Source: Rugalucina vietnamica
Lineage: Eukaryota > Mollusca > Bivalvia > Lucinida > Lucinidae
Assembly (NCBI GenBank): GCA_964017185.1
Contig: OZ024880.1
Coordinates: 44,963,071-45,027,070 of the forward strand
Direction: 5' to 3'
DNA length: 64,000 bases
This document shows, piece after piece, positions 56,901 to 64,000 of this stretch (position 1 is the first letter of the stretch; every line of letters starts with the position of its first letter). The notes beneath the pieces are model-generated. The model ran no database searches, had not been told where the DNA came from, and saw nothing but the letters and a program-made list of their open reading frames with translations. The translations under genes and the position numbers were made by a program.

Positions 56901-57887
56901 TTATATAAACTATGATTGGCCCGCGTCATCGATGCTACATACCAAGTTTCGTGGAAATCGGCCTACTGGTTCTTGAGATTTTTAAAGGTTTTTGCTATTT
57001 ATAGCCATGGCGGCCATCTTGGTCATGTGACCTGGACCATTTATATAAACTTTCGTTCCCCCTTCGGCTCAGGTGAGCTAACCAGAGGACCAATGGTCCT
57101 ATAAACGCTCACCTGAGATCTGGGATATGTGACTTAAGTTGCCCTTGCCATAAAAAGGGTCAAGGTCATCCCAGGGTCATGATTTATATAAACTTTATAA
57201 AGCTCTATTGCCTGACTCTTCATGCCAAGTTTCAAAATCATAGGCCTTCTGGTTCTGGAGAAGATGATTTTTAAAGGATTTTGCTATTTATAGCCATGAC
57301 AGCCATCTTGGTCATGTGCCCTTGACCATTTATACAAATTTTCATTCCCTCTTCCTAACGATGCTCCACATAAAGTTTGGTTTTAATTGGCATAGCGGTT
57401 TCAGAGAAGTAAATGTCTGAATATTATGGTCATATACCAGCAAGTTTCCCTCATGTAATTACATTTTACTATTTTTTTCCCATTCGAATGCGTTCGCGAC
57501 CTAAGTTGACCTTGCCGTAAAATAGGTCAAGGTCATCCTAGGGTAATGATTTATATAAACTTTGTAGAGCTCCATTGCCTGCTGCGTCATGTCAAGTTTC
57601 AAAATCATAGGCCTTCTTGTTCTAGAGAAGATGATTTTAAAGGTTTTTGCGATTTATAGCCATGGCGGCCATCTTGGTCATGTGACCTGGACCATTTATA
57701 TAAACTTTCGTTCCCCCTTCCTAAGGAATACTCCACATGAAGTTTGACTTTGTTTGGCCGAGCGGTTTCAGAGGAGAAGATCTTTGAAATTGTGAACGAC
57801 GGACGGACGGACGGACGACGGACGGACGCCGGAGCATGGATATACTATAAGTTCACCTGTGAGCCTTCGGCTCAGGTGAGCTAAAAA
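53971..57887 (+). mobile_element. Head-to-tail trimer of AGGTGAGC elements
   Basis: Three elements follow each other directly: 53971-55440, 55441-57079 and 57080-57887. Both internal junctions read GGTGAGCTAACCAGAGGACC, joining the 3' end of one to the 5' end of the next without spacer. Each has AACCAGAGGACCA.TGTCC/GGTCC and CTCACCTGAG at the start, about 420-bp internal units (GGC.GCCATCTTGGTCATGTG, GACCTAAGTTGACCTTGCCG, GGTCAAGGTCATCC) and the end hairpin GTGAGCCTTCGGCTC. The second has lost its distal part by a join at CCTTC. (GACG)n-type repeats precede the ends of elements 1 and 3. Confidence 0.85.
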
Positions 57888-58334
57888 CGCGTCACAAGAG
57901 AACAGTTTTTGCGATTGAGGAAGCAAAGTCGACGATTAACGATCATTATTTTTCCTCCAATTTGATCAGTGTCTTTGGTTTATATTATATAGGCACTGTA
58001 CAGTCTCTCTTCCTCTTTTAAAAACACAAAGTTTCAATTGTCTAGTCATCAATCAATGTACATTGTGGTTCATGTCTGAATTGTTTTTTTCCCGAGGACT
58101 ATCCCTGTATGGAATAGTTTTCCCCCTTCAGTGGTCTCATCACAGACGGCTCTCATTTAGATCATGGGTTCAGAGGTGCCTCTGTTTAGCTTCTTGTAAA
58201 TTGTTTTAATGGCCCATTCCGAATGTTAAATTCAAAATTTAGCTCCCACCCAACATCTGAGATGATGATCAGAAATTGATCGACTCAGTTTATGAAGATA
58301 GATAGTAGGAATACAGGGGTTCTTTTCTATTGGG
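57888..58334. other. Unassigned stretch
   Basis: No gene. ATGATCAGAAATTGATCGAC (58266) recurs near 36408 and 39013. Confidence 0.45.
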
Positions 58335-58865
58335 CAACACATATATCACTGAAAACAGTCATCAGACAACGAAAGATCATTTATTCTCTATCTTTCAGCA
58401 TAACGTTATAACAAGAAGCAATTTAAAAGTTGTTAACAAACTGATAATGTTTGGATAAAAGGTGTGCACAAACAGCTTTCCGTTTTATTAATCTCAGCCT
58501 TGAGAAAAATAAAGAAAATAATGACCTTGACATTGATATTTGCATACTATTCCGTCTGGATAGATTCTGATTAATTACTGACTGGTTCACTATTTACTTT
58601 GTAATCAACTATGTGGCATCAAGATTGAATTGAAACGGATATAAAAGTCAAATTATTCCTAATCTTTTTTTTTTTTTTTTTTTTTCAATAACTTAAAATA
58701 TGTGCACTTAGATCTTCCAATTTAAAAAGAGACTTGCAACTCATACAACACTAAAACAACGAATGATCATTTATTCTCTGTCATTCAGCATTCAAATGAG
58801 AAGCAATGTAATAATTTATAACAAATTAATGGTTTGCCACAGTTAGCTTGTAATTTTATTCACCA
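58335..58865. repeat. Direct repeat pair (right arm of the large inverted duplication)
   Basis: Inverted matches to 1430-2150: AACGAAAGATCATTTATTCT and CAACGAATGATCATTTATTC, AACAAACTGATAATGTTTGG, and ACTTGCAACTCATACAACAC. They lie 1.2-1.75 kb from the neurotrophin stop, as on the left arm. Confidence 0.7.
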
Positions 58866-58949
58866 TTACGAAAACTTGCCCATGCAATCATACAAAGACT
58901 TTTTTCGGCTGTAAAAAATAAAGTTCTTTCATTTGAAAAGCTTTGTTGA

Positions 58950-59060
58950 GCTTAATATTTTGAGTAAAAACATTGATTGCGGATACACTACAAGTTAGAA
59001 AAGCCTCGGGGTGGCGGTTCTAACGAGCAACCACAGTATATGTTTTGAAGCGGATAGTAC
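58950..59060. mobile_element. M2 hairpin MITE, degenerate copy
   Basis: ACATTGATTGCGGATACACT..AGTTAGAAAAGCCTCGGGG then GTGGCGGTTCTAACGAGCAA and CCACAGTATATGTTTTG. Confidence 0.65.
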
Positions 59061-59184
59061 AATTCCCCTTCTACCTACAACTGAACTATTTTTAGACTAA
59101 AGCTTATTTCGGTTAACTATTACCTTAGGTAACTTACTTCACGAGCGTTTTGGATAGACCACGTATTGATTAAACCGAACAAAC

Positions 59185-59225
59185 ATCAATCAACCGACCA
59201 ATCAATCATTCACTCACTCACCCAC

Positions 59226-59257
<32 letters not shown>

Positions 59258-59262
59258 ACTTT

Positions 59263-59306
<44 letters not shown>

Positions 59307-59307
59307 C
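59185..59307. repeat. (CAAT)n microsatellite and T-run
   Basis: ACTCACTCACCCACTC grades into about seven CAAT units, then a T-run at 59277-59307. It matches the left-arm GATT tract in position and, on the complementary strand, in motif. Confidence 0.9.
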
Positions 59308-59423
59308 CCAAATATTTTCCAAGTATTGGTCTATTGTTTCATCCATTACTACTTATCATAATTATTATGACTTTATTTCAAGAACATTTTACATGAATGA
59401 CAGCCTGAAGTAAAACAAAGTTT

Positions 59424-59647
59424 TGAGCTGCGTCATGAGAAACCCGGATTTTCGCCTTTGCGAAAACAAAATTACAGATCAGCTGTGCAGTTACTGCGCC
59501 TTGGTTTTCATTACATAGATTGTACAATTCCTCTTCTATTTACAACTGAAATTTTAAGCTTCTAGCTTTCTTTTATGATTGCACTGACCGGTCGGTGTTT
59601 GACCTGATCGGAAACCCCGAAGACCGTTTTTCTCGCTTCGCGGCTCA
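59424..59647 (-). mobile_element. M1 MITE, copy shared with the left arm
   Basis: Inverted relative to the copy at 798-1033, as expected for the mirrored arm. The ends are TGAGCTGCG and CGCGGCTCA, the centre is partly lost, and the flanks (TT, AA) no longer match. Confidence 0.7.
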
Positions 59648-60080
59648 AAGTGGAAAATTAGAAAAGTATACCCAAGGATTGCTAAAAACATGCTGACCAC
59701 ATACTGACTAGTAAGCACTTTCAAAAAATCTTATAGCATTTTCTACATTTTTTAATTAATTTTCATTGTTATATTGTATAACATAGTACTTAGATGGTAT
59801 GTTTAAAAGTCAATGCCAGAATAGGGCAGAATTGTCAGGACGTTGACCTTTTCAATCCAGGACGCAGTTTCTTCATTATATTTCAGTCTTCAATCGTTAC
59901 CTCCGACAAAGTTAATTAATGCGACAAATCTAGAACAAAGAATCGGCCTAAATGTTTATTTTGGTGATATTTGGTCCGGGTTCTTGCCCCTATTCTTGAA
60001 AGTTATCTTTTGTTAAAACTTAAGTGTCTACTATTAAATTGTCTGTCTCAGTTCAAATGTCTAGCCCGTTGTTACAAGTC
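59648..60080 (-). other. 3' flank of the right neurotrophin gene
   Basis: It aligns with 314-797 of the left arm at moderate identity. AATAAA at 59960-59955 (minus strand), about 120 bases past the stop, is a candidate polyadenylation signal that the left copy does not share. Confidence 0.5.
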
Positions 60081-60806
60081 TTAGTGGTGCCCCTTTTTCA
60101 TAACAACGCAGTTGCAAGCCACCCGTACATAGACAGATCCCCAGCCAAGTTTCCCATCTTTGATGACCCTAGCATGTACCATGTGACGAATGGTTGCGCA
60201 TGTCGACTCGAAGAACAGAGGGTTGACACCACGGCAGCTGTTGTGATCTTCAGCGCAGTACGTCTCCACTATGCTCTGTCGTTTCGCATGTTTACCATCA
60301 CCCATATACGGAGCAATCTGGACCATCTCACCAAACTCATCCATGGCTTTGTAGAGGGCGTTTTTCACGACTGAGCATGCTCTTTTGCCATCAAAGATAA
60401 TTCTATCAATTCGTTGTTTCTGTTCCTCATGGCGTATCGCACGATGATGCCATTTCCCGCCATGTCCATGGTTGTGTTCCAAAGGGAGATGTGTGGTCGT
60501 TGTTGCAGAGGTGGTCTTTTTTGCAGATGTGGTCGTTGTAGAAGAGGTGATCGTTCCTGTAGAGGTGGTCGTTGTAGCAGAAGTGGTCGTTGTAGCAGGG
60601 GCTGTGTTCGTTGTACCATTGTCAGAAGTAGAATCCGCCTTTCCAGTGTCGTTCTGCTGGCCATTTTCATCTTTTAGTTGTTGTTGTTTTTGGGCTTCGT
60701 GATGGCTGTCTCCAGACTGCATGTAAAATCTGTGTATAACCGCTGTAGTCACGCCTAAGGCTATTAGGCTGACGCTGAGAATTGCTGCGATCGTCTTCAC
60801 ATTCAT
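60081..60806 (-). CDS. Neurotrophin/NGF-like secreted cystine-knot protein (right copy, complete coding exon)
   Basis: 241 codons on one exon, ATG 60806-60804, stop TAA 60083-60081. Residues 1-29 hold a hydrophobic segment (TIAAILSVSLIALGVTTAVI), a signal peptide or anchor. Next comes a Gln/Asp-rich stretch, then about 50 residues mostly Thr and Ser (TTTTSATTTTSTGT), a likely O-glycosylated stalk, and a His/Arg-rich segment with two minimal furin sites (RAIR, RIDR). The C-terminal 100 residues are the cystine knot: RACSVV, ETYC, SCRG, STC, LGW and ACNCVV, with cysteine spacings 41-7-12-28-2 against 43-10-12-28-2 in NGF (family knowledge). This start is chosen because codons upstream fall in the intron and an M1 element, and an acceptor (TTTATCTTTATAG) ends at 60814. 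The expected role is a Trk/p75-type ligand. IL-17 was considered and fits worse. Confidence 0.85.
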   Translation of the reverse strand: MNVKTIAAILSVSLIALGVTTAVIHRFYMQSGDSHHEAQKQQQLKDENGQQNDTGKADSTSDNGTTNTAPATTTTSATTTTSTGTITSSTTTTSAKKTTSATTTTHLPLEHNHGHGGKWHHRAIRHEEQKQRIDRIIFDGKRACSVVKNALYKAMDEFGEMVQIAPYMGDGKHAKRQSIVETYCAEDHNSCRGVNPLFFESTCATIRHMVHARVIKDGKLGWGSVYVRVACNCVVMKKGHH

Positions 60807-60828
60807 TTTGCCTCTATAAAGATAAAAA

Positions 60829-61065
60829 TGAGCCGCTGCATGAGAAAACCAACAATTTGTGGTTCCGACCAGGTCCGACAAAAACCGGCCTGTACAGTCA
60901 CAGAAAATGGATAGAGGCTGGAAATTTTGGATTTAAAAAGCAGTGTTATTGTACTATCCGTAAAGCGAAAACAAAGCCGATGATCAGCTTCGCAGTTACT
61001 GCGAAGCTGATCTGTGCCTTTGATTTCGCCTATTCAGATTGTTGGTTTTCCCATGCAGTGGCTCA
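60829..61065. mobile_element. M1 MITE in the neurotrophin intron, 15 bp from the splice acceptor
   Basis: 237 bp, TGAGCCGCTGC to GCAGTGGCTCA, flanked by AA on both sides, with the centre GATCAGCTTCGCAGT / ACTGCGAAGCTGATC. Its edge lies directly beside the pyrimidine tract of the acceptor for the coding exon. The corresponding site of the left copy is outside the window. Confidence 0.85.
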
Positions 61066-62158
61066 AATAAAGGAAAGGGAAAAATTATTTGGCCTAAGTA
61101 ATTTAAAGATTAATGTAGCTTTATCCAGGAGTCTATATGAATGTGAAGAGTTTTCTAGTGTCCACTGTAGTCTCTTATCAGGCATGTGCTTATGACAATA
61201 AATACATGATAATATAGCTCTAACAACAAACATCAAGCAGCTAATAGACAGGCTTGGAGCAAATTTATTGCTGAAGGGTCTGGTGATCTGTTAATCAAAT
61301 TAAATAGAAAGGGCCCTACAATGATGTAAGTAAGTAAGTAAGTAATGGTTTATTTAAGTGTCACATATCAAATACAGATACATATACAAATACAACAAAA
61401 TATACATTTGATACCCAGCCTGTTAGGCTTACGAGACACTATAATTTGGCATTTTGCCTGTCATAATGATGATGATAATAACTTTAAATAACACGAAGGC
61501 AAGTCTAAAATATGACATTTACGTTAATTGTCCATGGTATTTACACTATGTACAGAGTTTGTGAATTCTCCGTACATCGAGCCGACTGCGAGCGGGCTAC
61601 CCAACCCTACTCCAGTGGAGGGGGAGGTACGATTTATCCAGGCTCCAGATCAGTCAGTTGTGTTGGGAGAAGGGTGAATACGTTCTATTCATACAGTGAA
61701 GTATGTATTTATTGTCCAGTGGTGAAGACTGAACAGTTAGGAATGACAAACTGCTCTTGTTATGATAAGTATACGCATCGTGGTAAAGGTAAAGGCGAGC
61801 TTAAATTCGGGGTGGAGCGACGAGACCCTTCGAGAAAGAGGTGTTTATATACAGGAGTAATGGAGAGAATGGGAGAATAAAAATTCACTTTTGAAGTGGC
61901 ATTTATAATTAAAACAAATATTTTTCTGCTCATGAATGATAGCGATAAAAGGCCACGCATGATTAACCATAAATGAAAAATAAACTTAATTTAATTTAGA
62001 TATTATTGTTTACACTGCAACTGGTTAAAACCATGTCTCATTGTTGTTCAGTATATGGCATCAAAACATCTTAATTTGTAGAACAGTATTTAAACATCAG
62101 AGTTACAAAAATGAATGCAAAAGCGGTAAACAAAAGTTAAAAAATAAGATTTACATAC
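61066..62158 (-). other. Remainder of the neurotrophin intron
   Basis: Contains a (TAAG)n tract (61323-61343) followed by a repeat-like TGGTTTATTTAAGTGTCACA...GATACCCAGCCTGTTAGGC. A 122-codon open frame on the + strand (61512-61880) has unusual composition, matches no family I know and is left as uncertain. The intron begins GTATGT at 62158. Confidence 0.5.
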
Positions 62159-62254
62159 CTGCAAAATGAAGCTGCTTTCTCCTGTTGCAGATGCTGCTCA
62201 ATTTTGAGATTTGGAGTCCGTTTCCTTCACGGTCAGAATTCCTTGCTGAATATG
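62159..62254 (-). other. Putative non-coding first exon of the neurotrophin gene
   Basis: It ends with a strong donor (TTGCAG|GTATGT, G of GT at 62158) and contains no ATG, so the first start codon of the spliced message is the one at 60806. The presumed start of transcription lies about 30 bases below the TATA box, near 62254-62247 (ATTCAGC). Confidence 0.55.
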
Positions 62255-62330
62255 AAATGTTGACTGAGTGGTACCATATTTATACCTGAAAACCTGTAGT
62301 AACCACGTGGGCTGGGGAGGCCAATCAGAA
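62255..62330 (-). promoter_or_regulatory. TATA promoter of the neurotrophin gene
   Basis: TATAAATA at 62284-62277, E-box CACGTG at 62304-62309 and an inverted CCAAT box (CCAATCAG on the + strand) at 62321-62328, about 70-75 bases above the presumed start. Order and spacing are those of a classic TATA promoter directed to the minus strand. Confidence 0.55.
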
Positions 62331-62704
62331 TGAAATAAAATTTTAAGGCGGGAATACCATTCTCTTTGGAGTCAATATAAATGTGGACTCTCATTCCAAA
62401 AGGTGATGAAAGACCATGTGCATCACTAAATCATAAAATAAAACTTAATTCAAGACTTTCAAAACAAATAGTTCAGAATATTGATGGTATTCAGTTGTGG
62501 ACGACACAGTTCAGTCAAACTCTGGCATTTGAATTTCCATGAGCGCCAGTGTACATTTTTGAATGCAAACTACAAATATTATTTTGACATTACTGCCTAA
62601 GAATAACAAGGCGTGGCTAGAAAACGGTTTGCAAAATGTGCAAATTATACTTTGCTGCCATTGGTTGGTTGAAATTCTGCTAATTTCTTGGATATTAGCA
62701 GACA
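62331..62704. other. Upstream flank, unassigned
   Basis: No gene or repeat recognised before the M2 element. Confidence 0.4.
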
Positions 62705-62965
62705 TTCCATCACGAAAACATGTCCGTGTAATGTATACCCCCTTAAACCCCACATTTATATAGCAAAAAAGGTGTTTGCAGGGGTATACTTATTTTTTAT
62801 TATTTTTGCTCCAAAACATAGATTGTGGGTACTCGTTAGAACCGCCTCGCCGAGGCGGTTCTAACGTGTACCCACAATCTATGTTTTGAGCAAAAATCAG
62901 AAAATAATCAAAAATAATCTACTTAAAGTTTTCAATTTTTACAACTTAACAAAAGTCTGTATATT
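62705..62965. mobile_element. M2 hairpin MITE, best-preserved copy
   Basis: CATCACGAAAACATGTCCGT then GGGGTATACTTATTTTTTA, and a near-perfect hairpin of about 60-bp arms: TTTTGCTCCAAAACATAGAT, GTGGGTACTCGTTAGAAC and CGCCTCG, then the exact complement from CGAGGCG through AAAACATAGATT (reversed). Both flanking arms carry TTATTTTTG-type sequence. Confidence 0.9.
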
Positions 62966-62999
62966 ACATGGGTGTGTTTTCGTAATTTGAAACTGAAAC

Positions 63000-63255
63000 A
63001 AGCCTTCAAGTCACCTGGATCATCAGGAGTCTACCTGGGTAAAGCTTCCAACCGTCAAGGAACATGAAAAGCAGTTCAACAACTCCCATACAAAGCCTAT
63101 TCCTGCCGAGGTCTATAAGGTCTATAAGGCTAGAGAGATACCAATTTCAGAGAAACCGACAGAGCTGTTTCACTATTCGAGTATGTAAAGGTTATTCCAC
63201 AAGAATTTAACGATACGTCCATTATACGCCAAGCGGAAAAGAAATCGTTTAGTCC
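63000..63255 (+). pseudogene. LINE fragment (same family as 24656-27087)
   Basis: Reading with frameshifts gives LPTVKEHEKAVQQL, PAEVYK, PISEKPTELFHYSS and VIPQEFNDTSIIR. These correspond to the part just before the [15 protein letters not shown] motif of the LINE at 27 kb, in opposite orientation. Highly degraded. Confidence 0.6.
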
Positions 63256-63480
63256 ATCACATCAAGAGAAGCATCAAATTAAAGTTGGATTTAAGACATC
63301 CGTGCGTCAGGGCCTTTCGGAACCAGGATTTCAAGGTGACTCGGTATGCATATTTAAGAAATCTTTAAGTAGAAAAGATTGACTTCGGGTCAGTTTAGAA
63401 TAATCCTTATACCTTATAAACGTATACACGACAAAAATGAAGAAAAAAAAAACAATGATTTTTATTGATTTTCCCGTTAG
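63256..63480 (+). mobile_element. Penelope-like RT C-terminal fragment, degenerate
   Basis: GGGCCTTTCGGAACCAGGAT with GGTGACTCGGTATGCA.ATTTAAGAAA corresponds to LSEPxFxGDLVYKFKK of the family. Confidence 0.6.
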
Positions 63481-63870
63481 GTTCTTCACTAATTGCTCAA
63501 ATTCAAAATGCTATTATTTTCTTATTTCTGATTGAATCTAGATAAAATTCAGGTTTGGAGTACTGGAATGTCTGTTCTGTAGCAATGTGTAGAAGAAATA
63601 CATCAATGCAAACGGCAAACATATTTTGCTGCAATAAAGAAAGTATTGCAGTTGTTAGAAGCATGTGAAGTTGAATCAATGTTATTTGTCTTTGAAAACA
63701 GACCGTTAAAATTATGCTATCAAACGTTTTGCGGTTTATAAGGTTTGTCTCCGGAATGCACATGTTGTTGAAATGGGATGAAAATTATATGAGCTGCCAA
63801 TGCTTTAGGAGCCGTGCTTGAACAAAATACAGTTAAGAGGTGGAGAGACACGGCGATTGGGGATCCTTGG
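63481..63870. other. Unassigned stretch
   Basis: AT-rich. Open frames on the minus strand are not recognised. Confidence 0.4.
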
Positions 63871-64000
63871 AAAGCCAAACAACATAGAGTTGTAAATGAA
63901 AATCCGGAGGAAAAGAAAAACACGAGTTGGACCCCGGTGGGCCAAGCAACAGGCAAGAAGCTCTGACTCCAAGGTTACAAGCCAAAACTTAAGGTGCAGA
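63871..64000 (-). mobile_element. Penelope-like 3'-region fragment at the window edge
   Basis: CCGGAGGAAAAGAAAAACAC and GACCCCGGTGGGCCAAGCAA match the region just past the RT stop of the family, on the minus strand, and run out of the window. Confidence 0.65.

Noticed and set aside
60024..60374. 116-codon open frame on the + strand
   Set aside because: It is the antisense of the neurotrophin cystine-knot exon, which has the family signature on the minus strand. The mirror frame at 20-310 is the same artefact.
60081..60400. IL-17-type cystine knot as an alternative identity
   Set aside because: The terminal CxC and the R..IxE..C pattern are reminiscent. However, IL-17 has a C.C..C cluster and a first-to-second cysteine spacing near 25, whereas all five spacings here follow neurotrophins.
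60365..60702. Cys/Arg- or Val-rich frames over 60365-60702
   Set aside because: They are other-frame and antisense translations of the Thr-rich linker codons of the neurotrophin gene.
60807..60881. N-terminal extension of the neurotrophin frame upstream of 60806
   Set aside because: These codons lie across a splice acceptor and inside an M1 element, so they are intronic.
62800..62890. Transcription terminator or single pre-miRNA
   Set aside because: The hairpin is present in at least six diverged copies with common flanks, so it is a MITE family.

Overview
The window looks like nuclear DNA of a marine invertebrate, most likely a bivalve mollusc. It is AT-rich and gene-poor, with intron-type splice signals, long microsatellites, many hairpin MITEs, tandem-repeat elements ending in an AGGTGAGCTAA hairpin, and decayed retroelements. 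The clade is an inference from these repeat types and from the neurotrophin-like and KCTD-like genes; the species cannot be read from the sequence.

Genes. Three genes stand out. (1) A secreted cystine-knot protein of the neurotrophin/NGF family occurs twice. The left copy is the end of the coding exon (2-313, + strand, cut by the window edge). The right copy is a complete coding exon (60081-60806, - strand) with a credible non-coding first exon (62254-62159) and a TATA promoter. The two copies face each other tail to tail and lie in the arms of a large inverted duplication (about 1-2150 and 58335-60410). (2) A KCTD-type BTB/T1-domain protein lies at 43180-43995 (- strand). (3) A split, incomplete DUF3504/Crypton-type tyrosine recombinase lies at 30736-33834 (- strand) and is probably of mobile-element origin.

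Layout. 0-2.2 kb: left arm of the duplication. 2.2-9.4 kb: two inverted-repeat structures, small MITEs and a 2.7-kb Tc1/mariner-type element with IR/DR ends. 9.4-11.7 kb: a TIR-bounded element carrying two different satellites (127 bp and about 172 bp). 11.8-26.1 kb: a nest of fragments of one retroelement family with a Penelope-like reverse transcriptase, inserted in both orientations and into two LINEs (20.7-22.8 kb and 24.65-27.09 kb). 28-32.7 kb and 50-57.9 kb: AGGTGAGC tandem-repeat elements, including a head-to-tail trimer. 32.7-38 kb: MITEs and a tRNA-derived SINE. 40.3-44 kb: CpG-rich promoter-like sequence and the KCTD gene. 45-49 kb: a cluster of a 236-bp MITE (M1) next to a HARBI1-type transposase pseudogene. 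52.6 kb: a 425-bp miniature LTR retrotransposon (TRIM) with a target-site duplication. 58.3-62.4 kb: right arm and the neurotrophin gene. 62.7-64 kb: more MITE, LINE and retroelement fragments.

Most apparent open reading frames in the window are chance frames in repeats. The points of most interest are the neurotrophin pair, whose coding exons are far more alike than their flanks, and several mobile families whose ends and target duplications can be read directly: TRIM, M1, the TTAA element, the IR/DR element and the Penelope-like family. Names M1, M2 and so on are local labels.
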